DNA of 64,000 nt, taken from NCBI GenBank assembly GCA_963728295.1, contig CAVSKB010000004.1, positions 162,018-226,017 of the forward strand. The letters run 5' to 3'. The stretch is from DATJKD01 sp963728295 (lineage in GTDB: Bacteria > Pseudomonadota > Gammaproteobacteria > Steroidobacterales > Steroidobacteraceae). The notes beneath the pieces were generated by a model. That model saw only the letters and a program-made list of their open reading frames with translations. It made no database searches and was not told the DNA's origin. Made by a program: the position numbers and the translations under genes. Positions 53,842 through 59,761 of the stretch are shown piece after piece (the first letter of the stretch is position 1; every line of letters starts with the position of its first letter).

Positions 53842-53967
53842 GCCTAACGCCCGCGTTGAGCCGCCGCGAACCAGCGGTCGGCAAGCGCCGCAGGCGCAGA
53901 CTCTTCAAGCGCGCCTGCGGCGCGCCTAGAGTCAGGCCCGCCGGGCGGCTCGAACGCGTTGTTAGGC
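53842..53967 (-). repeat. attC site, 126 bp
   Basis: GCCTAAC at 53842-53848 and GTTAGGC at 53961-53967, both consensus. Long inner palindrome: GCCCGCGTTGAGCCGCCGCG on the left and GGCGGCTCGAACGCGTT on the right, with a second hairpin (AAGCGCCGCAGGCGCAGACT / GCGCCTGCGGCGCGCCTAGA) inside. Stop of the next gene in the right box. Confidence 0.9.
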
Positions 53968-54232
53968 GTCACTTGCCAGCAACCATTCACGGCGCAAAGC
54001 GTCAAGTGAGCCAATTGTTCCATCTGCGTACCAGGCAGCTAGGTTGGTCAGGACTGCACACAGGATTGCTGCCAGAAGCGTCAGTAACAAAAAGGACTGC
54101 CTCGCCACTATCATCGAAGAAGACACCATCGGCGGTATTCTGCTGACCATAGAGATCTTGGATCTGTTCCAGGATGAAGAGCTCGCCTTGTGTAAGTGGT
54201 CGCCGCATCGAGGAACACCTGCTGCCGGACAC
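53962..54232 (-). CDS. Unknown cassette protein, one frameshift
   Basis: N-terminal part MRRPLTQGELFILEQIQDLY, GQQNTADGVFFDDSGEAVLF, VTDASGSNPVC; near 54050 it shifts into LTNLAAWYADGTIGSLDALR, REWLLASDA with TAA in the attC R'' box. Total about 85 residues. The second frame alone shows a hydrophobic stretch that is probably artefact. No family known. Confidence 0.55.
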
Positions 54233-54237
54233 AGGAC

Positions 54238-54286
54238 GCCTAACGATGGAGCTCAGCGGCGGCGGCCGAGGAGCGAGGGGTTAGGC
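54238..54286 (-). repeat. attC site, 49 bp
   Basis: GCCTAAC at 54238-54244 and GTTAGGC at 54280-54286, both consensus. Inner ATGGAGCTCAGCGGCGGCGG and CCGAGGAGCGAGG give a short unequal stem. Confidence 0.85.
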
Positions 54287-54287
54287 G

Positions 54288-54740
54288 TCACTTGCCTATC
54301 ACCTCAATCTGGAGTGTATTGCTCGTGGCATCGAGTGGCGCATGGCTCGACGCCCACAGGCGGTAGTTGCCGGGCTTTGCAAACCTGACAGCCCGTTCCA
54401 AGATCGGGACGGGTCTTGGGACCGTTGCGTCGAACTCGACTCCGTCCATCGGTTCCGCAAACCATCGAAGGTTGGCCGCAACCTCGGGTTCGTATTCAGG
54501 TGGAAGGTAGCCGATCCAAGCTGATCCCTGTGGAACGTCAACAAAACGCACCTTTTCCCAATGCCCGGACGCCGCGCGTGATGCTCGTAGCCGCAGCCAT
54601 TCGCCAACCTGCACTCGAATTTCCGACCGAACTGTGACGGTAACCACCACCGAACTAGTTCTGACATAGACATACTCGGGTGTACTTGGGCTGCACGCAC
54701 CAAGCGGCAGAATAACTGATGCAATTGCAAGCGCCCGCAT
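54288..54740 (-). CDS. Lipoprotein of unknown function (cassette)
   Basis: 150 residues with a lipobox: MRALAIASVILPLGACSPST (cleavage before Cys16). The rest is strand-rich (VVTVTVRSEIRVQVGEWLRL, FAKPGNYRLWASSHAPLDAT). Probably anchored in the outer or inner membrane. Function unknown. Confidence 0.78.
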   Translation of the reverse strand: MRALAIASVILPLGACSPSTPEYVYVRTSSVVVTVTVRSEIRVQVGEWLRLRASRAASGHWEKVRFVDVPQGSAWIGYLPPEYEPEVAANLRWFAEPMDGVEFDATVPRPVPILERAVRFAKPGNYRLWASSHAPLDATSNTLQIEVIGK

Positions 54741-54749
54741 AGACGTGAC

Positions 54750-54837
54750 GCCTAATGGCGGAGCTGAGCGCCGCGGGCTCTGTCGCTTGGACTTGGCACC
54801 CTATTCTTCACGCGTGCACTCCAGCGATCTGTTAGGC
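54750..54837 (-). repeat. attC site, 88 bp
   Basis: GCCTAAT at 54750-54756 and GTTAGGC at 54831-54837. The interior carries ACTTGGCACCCTATTCTTCA, shared with the sites at 49630, 50356 and 55699. Confidence 0.85.
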
Positions 54838-55170
54838 GTCACTTCCGCCACCTGGGGAAAACACCCGCACGACATGGTAGAACCCTGGCTCGAATGAGGC
54901 GAACGTTAGGGCTTCGGTGAGAAATGGACTAGAGGTAGGATTTGCGCGCATCCGCTCGTAGTGTTCCCAACTGCGCCATTGTGCGTACATGGTGACTCTC
55001 CTGCCATCCCGGCTGCGATGCAGAGAGGCGGAGATGAATCCTGGCGCACGGCTCACGTCCGATTCGGTGGCACGAGTAAGCAACTCTATAAGCCGCGATT
55101 GGCTTTCAGGTGCAACTGTGAAGACATTGATGGCCACCAATACATCGGCACTGGGAGAAATTGTCGGCAC
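54832..55170 (-). CDS. Antibiotic biosynthesis monooxygenase-like protein (cassette)
   Basis: 112 residues: MPTISPSADVLVAINVFTVA, LLTRATESDVSRAPGFISAS, TMYAQWRSWEHYERMRANPT. ABM fold. The stop TAA lies in the attC R'' box. Confidence 0.88.
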   Translation of the reverse strand: MPTISPSADVLVAINVFTVAPESQSRLIELLTRATESDVSRAPGFISASLHRSRDGRRVTMYAQWRSWEHYERMRANPTSSPFLTEALTFASFEPGFYHVVRVFSPGGGSDA

Positions 55171-55179
55171 TTGATTGAC

Positions 55180-55281
55180 GCCTAACGGCTGAGCCCAGCG
55201 GCAAAGGCAAGCTGGCGCGCCATATGCGGCTGCAAACGGCCTGACAGCTTGCCTTTGTCCGCCTGCAGCGAATTGTTAGGT
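55180..55281 (-). repeat. attC site, 102 bp
   Basis: GCCTAAC at 55180-55186 and GTTAGGT at 55275-55281. A long stem is visible: GGCAAAGGCAAGCTGG near 55200 pairs with CAGCTTGCCTTTGTCC near 55244. Same family as the 57327 site. Confidence 0.9.
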
Positions 55282-55700
55282 GGCCACGACCGCGATTGCG
55301 TCACATGCACGAATTCGTTGTAGCTGACGTGCTTTATCGCCGGTTCGCAACGAAGTGCAGCGAGCACCTCCGGCTTCAAGACACGGACCGCAAAGCCATA
55401 GACGCTGTAATCGTAACGTGCGGTAAGGGTGAGGTCGTATTTGTCGGCCAACATCTCTATCGTCTCGATGGCTCTTTGCCGCTCTAGGGCCCGCTGAGCC
55501 GATGTCTTCCGTTGAGCGGTGCTGGGGTCCTTGGCGGGCGGATGAATTGTCACGATGTATCCGGGCGCTCGACGGTCGAAACTACCGTCGAGTTCAGCCG
55601 GAAAGGCACATGACGGCGGCAGTACCGTTGGAGAATTCACGCAGCCCGCGATGGCGGCAGTAGCAACAATGGCGGAGGCGACTGCGCGTATCACGGCCAC
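55182..55700 (-). CDS. Lipoprotein with I9/subtilisin-propeptide-like domain and attC-encoded tail
   Basis: 172 residues. Signal with Cys (VATAAIAGCVNSP), then a domain GYIVTIHPPAKDPSTAQRKT to YGFAVRVLKPEVLAALRCEP and IKHVSYNEFVHVT that looks like the inhibitor I9 fold. The last 38 residues (from QSRSWPPNNSLQADKGKLSG) are translated from the attC itself because no stop lies in R''. The stop TAG is in the R' box. Confidence 0.7.
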   Translation of the reverse strand: MAVIRAVASAIVATAAIAGCVNSPTVLPPSCAFPAELDGSFDRRAPGYIVTIHPPAKDPSTAQRKTSAQRALERQRAIETIEMLADKYDLTLTARYDYSVYGFAVRVLKPEVLAALRCEPAIKHVSYNEFVHVTQSRSWPPNNSLQADKGKLSGRLQPHMARQLAFAAGLSR

Positions 55701-55785
55701 CTAACGTTCCGGTTCAGCGGCGGCGCGCTGCCGTATGTGCCTTGGCACTTTATCTATCACCGTCCGCTGCAACCCGTTGTTAGCC
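55699..55785 (-). repeat. attC site, 87 bp
   Basis: ACCTAAC at 55699-55705 and GTTAGCC at 55779-55785. Left arm GTTCCGGTTCAGCGGCGGCG, right arm CGTCCGCTGCAACCCGTT. The interior carries TTGGCACTTTATCTATCACC. Confidence 0.88.
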
Positions 55786-56123
55786 GCTGGCACGACGCTC
55801 CTCACTCTCACTAAAGACGAATCGCTCAAAAGCCGCTGCGAGATCACTACGAAAGCTAGCGACTGTAAAGCCACCGATCTGGCGCCTGCCAACAAGGCAG
55901 TTTGTCGACTCGAGAACGACCGCAAGCACCCGACGCGCGGCAACAACGACTGACTCGGAGCGCATGTCATTCTGTGTGGGGCGCTACTGACATCGCAACG
56001 GGCCTCGCGTTCATCCTCGGGAACAGCAAAGTAACTCAGCGGCTTGTCAGCGCCGAAGGTTGGCATTCCGACATGCGTTTCGTCGCAAGTGACACACTTG
56101 AAGGTGAAGATGACGTCGCCCAT
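55780..56123 (-). CDS. DUF2199-like protein (cassette), one frameshift
   Basis: Starts MGDVIFTFKCVTCDETHVGM, PTFGADKPLSYFAVPEDERE, the usual DUF2199 start with a CxxC. Near 55967 the frame shifts and continues MRSESVVVAARRVLAVVLES to FERFVFSESEERRASG with TAA in the R'' box. The middle of the family is shortened, so this may be a deleted form. Confidence 0.6.
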
Positions 56124-56126
56124 GAC

Positions 56127-56252
56127 GCCTAACGCTCGCGTTGAGCGGCCGCACTCCAAGGCCCGCAGCGCGCGCCTGGCCTAGGATGAATCACGCGACA
56201 GGCGCGCGCCTCCATAGCACGTGTCTCGGACCGCTCGAACGCGAGGTTAGGC
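56127..56252 (-). repeat. attC site, 126 bp
   Basis: GCCTAAC at 56127-56133 and GTTAGGC at 56246-56252. Arms CGCTCGCGTTGAGCGG and CCGCTCGAACGCGAG pair almost fully, with an inner GCGCGCGCCTGGCC / GACAGGCGCGCGCC stem. Confidence 0.92.
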
Positions 56253-56651
56253 CACCGCGCGGCGAGTTTTTCTCGCGATCCAACCACCTACGGTTCCTCC
56301 GGCAATTCGAGCAATGCACCTTACTGCTACTAGAGTCGCAAGTACTCCGAGCCGCCCTGAAGCAGCCGTCGCCATGACATTGATGATAGAAGCCGTGAGA
56401 CCTACCAACATGGCATCTAGGATCGGAGCAGGAGACTTCCGTGCTACCCAATTACCGCCGAGCACGCTGCAGAGGAACCCAGATCCAATACTGAAATAGG
56501 CCCCGCTATTTCTCACAATGCCACTAGCGGCTTCGCCGTTGCCTATTCGAAGAATCACAACCACGACGGCCCAGATAACGATGGTTAGCAATTCTGCCCC
56601 GAAGCCGCCGATAGTGATGCGGCCAAAGCGAGATGTCGGTGTAGCTGTCAT
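56247..56651 (-). CDS. Unknown four-helix membrane protein (cassette)
   Basis: 134 residues: a helix FGAELLTIVIWAVVVVILRI, IGSGFLCSVLGGNWVAR, AMLVGLTASIINVMATAASG and ATLVAVRCIARIAGGTVGGW. Ends RRAVA with TAA in R''. No family recognised. Confidence 0.72.
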   Translation of the reverse strand: MTATPTSRFGRITIGGFGAELLTIVIWAVVVVILRIGNGEAASGIVRNSGAYFSIGSGFLCSVLGGNWVARKSPAPILDAMLVGLTASIINVMATAASGRLGVLATLVAVRCIARIAGGTVGGWIARKTRRAVA

Positions 56652-56659
56652 AAGCGGTG

Positions 56660-56729
56660 GCCTAACGCCGCAGTTCAGCGGCCGCGCCTGCGTCGCGGTA
56701 TCACGGTCCGCTGCAACTGCTTGTTAGAA
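56660..56729 (-). repeat. attC site, 70 bp
   Basis: GCCTAAC at 56660-56666 and GTTAGAA at 56723-56729. Arms GCCGCAGTTCAGCGGCCGCG and GGTCCGCTGCAACTGCTT. Confidence 0.85.
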
Positions 56730-57323
56730 GTCATGCTGCTCAACGGTTGGAGCTTTGGACCCAGCGCAACGAGAAGCCACTGAGTGTAGCTCGTACGCTG
56801 CCTGTTGCAGGGGCGGATCCAGTGCGCCATTTGGGGTGATTGTTACCGATGTGTCTTTTGCTGCCATCTGGATCAAGAAGGTGGGGGCATCGACGACGAT
56901 TTCCTGTTTCGTGACACTCGCACCACTAATGTCTGATGCGGTGTCGTCGAGCTGTCTGAGAAGGGCCGCAACCTTGTCACTCAGCGACGGACATGAACCG
57001 GCGTCGAGCGTCCATCGTCTCACGCCTAAGTGAATCGGCTCGCCGCGACCACTCCGTGTGGGAAGCTGCTCTGCGATCTGTGACCAGAGGAAGGTGTTCC
57101 CGCGGAGATAGACCACGCGATCGCGAACTTCGCGGCGATTGATGATCATCGCGGAGCCGACCTCGGCATGAATGACCACAACGTCGGACCCATCAGGCGC
57201 TGGATGGGCCAGCCTCTCCAAGAATTCGATACTCAGTATCCGACCGAGGTCAAAAGGCTGGGCGTTTGCGAGCCCGCAAGAGAGGGCAGCCCAAAGGCTC
57301 AGTAAACCACTACGCCGTTTCAT
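56724..57323 (-). CDS. Unknown exported protein (cassette)
   Basis: 199 residues with a signal peptide (GLLSLWAALSCGLANAQPFD). The mature part has FLERLAHPAPDGSDVVVIHA, INRREVRDRVVYLRGNTFLW and TLDAGSCPSLSDKVAALLRQ. Two or three Cys suggest a disulfide. No family recognised. Confidence 0.7.
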   Translation of the reverse strand: MKRRSGLLSLWAALSCGLANAQPFDLGRILSIEFLERLAHPAPDGSDVVVIHAEVGSAMIINRREVRDRVVYLRGNTFLWSQIAEQLPTRSGRGEPIHLGVRRWTLDAGSCPSLSDKVAALLRQLDDTASDISGASVTKQEIVVDAPTFLIQMAAKDTSVTITPNGALDPPLQQAAYELHSVASRCAGSKAPTVEQHDF

Positions 57324-57326
57324 GAC

Positions 57327-57427
57327 TTCTAACGGTTGAGCTCAGCGGCAAAGGCAGCTGGCGCGCCATGTGCGCACGCAGATGGCGTGACAGCTGGCCT
57401 TTGTCCGGCTGGAGCGAATTGTTAGGT
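57327..57427 (-). repeat. attC site, 101 bp
   Basis: TTCTAAC at 57327-57333 and GTTAGGT at 57421-57427. Left arm GGTTGAGCTCAGCGGCAAAG, right arm CAGCTGGCCTTTGTCCGG; same family as the 55180 site. It is the last full attC before the attI-like site. Confidence 0.9.
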
Positions 57428-57434
57428 GCCACGG

Positions 57435-57857
57435 CTAGCACCCTCGCAGCGCAATTCCGGGATTGGCTTGAGTGAGCTGCCCTAGAAGCCGGTGGAACCC
57501 TGTGAACTGCGACAAGAAAACGATCTTGCCGCCATCGTGCAGGAGTCGAAAGAAACCAAACTGGCCCCTCACCGGTTCAATGGATCGAATCTCCGACACT
57601 TTTACAGTCCGAGTCCGAAGCAGCGATCGAAATGCAAGATTGCCCCGGCCATCGTCGTCAATATGAAGCGGAATCGAAGCGATCTGAAATACGAAGAATG
57701 CAAGGAAGCCAAACCAGAGCACGAAAAAGAGAGCCGATGAAGGATCCTCTCGAATGGCTTGAACTGCCATGCCGCCACCCATCAGAAACATCAACGCAAC
57801 TATGGCAGGAATGCCGATCTTGATCTCGGCGCCGACTTCTAGGTCATACGTTGTCAC
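57435..57857 (-). CDS. Two-helix membrane protein with PH-like tail (first cassette)
   Basis: 140 residues from a GTG at 57857, 16 bp after the attI-like box. Two helices (PAIVALMFLMGGGMAVQAI, LFFVLWFGFLAFFVFQIASI) then a soluble strand-rich part LHIDDDGRGNLAFRSLLRTR, VSEIRSIEPVRGQFGFFRLL resembling bacterial PH-like domains. As the gene nearest the entry point it would be the newest and best expressed cassette. Confidence 0.72.
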   Translation of the reverse strand: MTTYDLEVGAEIKIGIPAIVALMFLMGGGMAVQAIREDPSSALFFVLWFGFLAFFVFQIASIPLHIDDDGRGNLAFRSLLRTRTVKVSEIRSIEPVRGQFGFFRLLHDGGKIVFLSQFTGFHRLLGQLTQANPGIALRGC

Positions 57858-57872
57858 GACGGTCCCAATGGC

Positions 57873-57891
57873 ACCTAACTCTCAATTAGGC
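57873..57891 (-). other. attI-like simple site (alternatively a collapsed attC)
   Basis: On the minus strand: GCCTAAT, TGAGA, GTTAGGT. This 7+5+7 layout equals that of the attI1 simple site (CCCTAAA, ACAAA, GTTAGGC). It stands at the 5' end of the first cassette, where attI is expected. The short collapsed site at 51770 has a 4-bp gap, so this could instead be a collapsed attC. Confidence 0.55.
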
Positions 57892-57901
57892 CGCCGAAAT
57901 C

Positions 57902-57921
57902 TGCGGTGATAAAACACCGCA
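57902..57921. repeat. Perfect inverted repeat next to the attI-like site
   Basis: TGCGGTG ATAAAA CACCGCA: seven-base arms and a six-base AT-rich loop. No T-run follows on either strand, so a simple terminator is unlikely; a protein-binding site is possible. Confidence 0.5.
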
Positions 57922-57978
57922 AACGCACTGCAAATGCTGTTGGAAACGGCGCAACCCATTGGATCTACTACAGCACCT

Positions 57979-58017
57979 GGGATGTTAGGCCGTCAAACCG
58001 CCAGGGATGTTAGGCCG
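57979..58017. repeat. Direct repeat of a 14-bp sequence with a core box
   Basis: GGGATGTTAGGCCG occurs at 57979-57992 and 58004-58017 (25-bp period). Each holds GTTAGGC. Position and layout recall the direct repeats bound by IntI in attI1, or remnants of a further array. Confidence 0.6.
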
Positions 58018-58120
58018 CATGGGCGATGGACCTCGGCTGAGTCCATCGTGGCTGCCGACCGTAGGGGTCGGGTGCTACCCTGCGCGCCCTCATTTCATCA
58101 TTACCAAAAAGCCGACACCC

Positions 58121-58723
58121 ATGAAGACGTTGGGTTTGGACGACGGCCGCATCCGCTGCCCCTGGTCGAATACGGGGCTGAGCGACGCATATGTCCGCTA
58201 CCACGACGAGGAGTGGGGCGTCCCGGTGCGCGACGATCGCACGCAGTTCGAGTTCCTAATCCTCGAGGGCGCACAGGCGGGGTTGAGCTGGTCGACCATC
58301 CTGAACAAGCGTGCGGGCTATCGCGAGGCATTCGCGGAGTTCGATCCCGAGCGCGTCGCGCGTTTCAACAAGCGCACGGTCGAGCGACTGATGAAGTTCC
58401 CGGGCATCGTCCGCAACCGGCTCAAGATCGAATCCGCGATTACGAACGCGCGCTGCGTGCTCGCCGTGCAGGACGAGCTCGGGGGTTTCGCGAAATACCT
58501 CTGGTCCTTCGTAAAGGACAAGCCGATCGTCAACAAGCCCTCGTCGATCAAGCAGGTGCCCGCGACCAGCCGGGAATCGGACGCGCTCAGCAAGGATCTC
58601 AAGCGCCGCGGCTTCAAGTTCGTCGGCAGCACGATCATCTACGCGCACATGCAGGCGACCGGCCTGGTCAACGACCACGTCCGGACCTGCTTCCGGTACC
58701 AGGAGACGGCGCGCCTCCGGTGA
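58121..58723 (+). CDS. tag: DNA-3-methyladenine glycosylase I
   Basis: 200 residues: MKTLGLDDGRIRCPWSNTGL, YVRYHDEEWGVPVRDDRTQF, ILEGAQAGLSWSTILNKRAG, FPGIVRNRLKIESAITNAR. Zinc-ligand Cys in RCPW and His/Cys near the end (NDHVRTCFRY). Removes 3-methyladenine from DNA. The start at 58121 is the family start; the longer frame to 58007 is not. It occupies the place where a divergent intI would be expected. Confidence 0.95.
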   Translation: MKTLGLDDGRIRCPWSNTGLSDAYVRYHDEEWGVPVRDDRTQFEFLILEGAQAGLSWSTILNKRAGYREAFAEFDPERVARFNKRTVERLMKFPGIVRNRLKIESAITNARCVLAVQDELGGFAKYLWSFVKDKPIVNKPSSIKQVPATSRESDALSKDLKRRGFKFVGSTIIYAHMQATGLVNDHVRTCFRYQETARLR

Positions 58724-58779
58724 CCCGCCGTTGCGCGATTCGATAGCGCGCGCTGCGGCGATGGCGGTCTCTGCCGCGG

Positions 58780-59631
58780 CTACTCCGGCACTAGCCACTC
58801 CACCCGCGTACCGCCGGCGCCGTCGGGCGCAAGCAGCGCATGAAGCTGCGGCAGCAGTTGCACGAGCGCCAGGTCGAGCTGCCACGGCGGATTGACGATC
58901 GCGAGCCCGCAGCCCTGCATGCCGACCGCGCTGTCGGGCGGCAGCACGGAGAGTTGCGCGTCGAGGATGCGGCGGATTCCCGACTCGCGGATCTCGCGAT
59001 GGAACCGCAGGCTCCCGGCGCGCTCGCTCTGCGGGTACCAGACGCAGTACATGCCGGTGGGCCACCGTTCGTGTCCGGAAATCAGGGCGCGGATTACCGC
59101 ATCGAACTCGGCTTCGGCCTCGTACGGTGGGTCGATCAGCACGAGCCCGCGCCGCTCGGCGGGTGGGAGCTGGCCCTTGAGCGCTGCATACCCGTCTTGC
59201 TCCAGCACGGTGACTCGGCGCGCCCGGCCGATCGATTCGCGCAGCGCGGCGGCTTCGACCGGATGATTCTCGACGAGCACCAGTCGGTCTGTGGGCCGGC
59301 GCAGCAACTCGACGATGAGCGGCGAGCCGGGATACGCCGTGATCGGACTGCGATCGGGTCCGGCGCTGCGCCGGACGAGATCGACGTAGGCGGCCACCTC
59401 TGCGGGCAGACTCGCAGCCGGCGCCTTGAGCAGCCGACCGATGCCGCCAAGGTACTCGCCGCTGCGTTGGGGCTGCGCGTGGCTCAGGTCATAGCGGCCG
59501 CGCCCGGCGTGGGTATCGAGGTACATGAAGGGCGCGGGCTTCGCCTTCAGGTGCTCGATCAGCATCGCCAGGATGACGTGCTTGACCACGTCCGCGTAGT
59601 TGCCGGCGTGGAACGCGTGGCGATAGTTCAC
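58780..59631 (-). CDS. rlmJ: 23S rRNA (adenine-2030-N6)-methyltransferase
   Basis: 283 residues starting MNYRHAFHAGNYADVVKHVI, the family start. Catalytic DPPY in LVLIDPPYEAEAEFDAVIRA near 164, SAM-site THAGRGRYDL near 40. Methylates A2030 of 23S rRNA. Converges with tag. Confidence 0.93.
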   Translation of the reverse strand: MNYRHAFHAGNYADVVKHVILAMLIEHLKAKPAPFMYLDTHAGRGRYDLSHAQPQRSGEYLGGIGRLLKAPAASLPAEVAAYVDLVRRSAGPDRSPITAYPGSPLIVELLRRPTDRLVLVENHPVEAAALRESIGRARRVTVLEQDGYAALKGQLPPAERRGLVLIDPPYEAEAEFDAVIRALISGHERWPTGMYCVWYPQSERAGSLRFHREIRESGIRRILDAQLSVLPPDSAVGMQGCGLAIVNPPWQLDLALVQLLPQLHALLAPDGAGGTRVEWLVPE

Positions 59632-59699
59632 GTTGCATTATGGCGAGAAGCGCAGGCGAGTGTCCCCTGCCGTGGCGCAAAGCGCAGCACCGAGCGTTC

Positions 59700-59729
59700 A
59701 AAAAAAGAGCCTCCCCGCGGGGGAGGCTC
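59700..59729 (-). terminator. Rho-independent terminator for the metalloprotease gene
   Basis: Perfect stem GAGCCTCCCC / GGGGAGGCTC with a 3-base loop at 59707-59729. On the minus strand it is followed by seven T (59700-59706), the right layout for transcripts from 59762-61519. Confidence 0.9.
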
Positions 59730-59761
59730 TGACTCCGACCTCGAGGCCGAATCGGCCTACG

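Noticed and set aside
53962..54150. A small hydrophobic toxin-like peptide
   Set aside because: Its N-terminal hydrophobic part overlaps a better soluble reading in the other frame; the two halves join into one frameshifted protein.
55701..56159. A 152-residue protein ending in AANNGLQRT-type residues
   Set aside because: This frame misses the stop in the R'' box only because of a likely frameshift near 55967; the DUF2199-like reading ending at 55780 is preferred.
57902..57921. Rho-independent terminator at the array end
   Set aside because: The inverted repeat is perfect but has no following T-run and an AT loop, so it is listed as a repeat only.
57892..58006. A cassette promoter (Pc) reading into the array
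   Set aside because: TTGCAG and a TTTTAT-like box occur on the minus strand but with wrong spacing (13 bp); no convincing -35/-10 pair was found.
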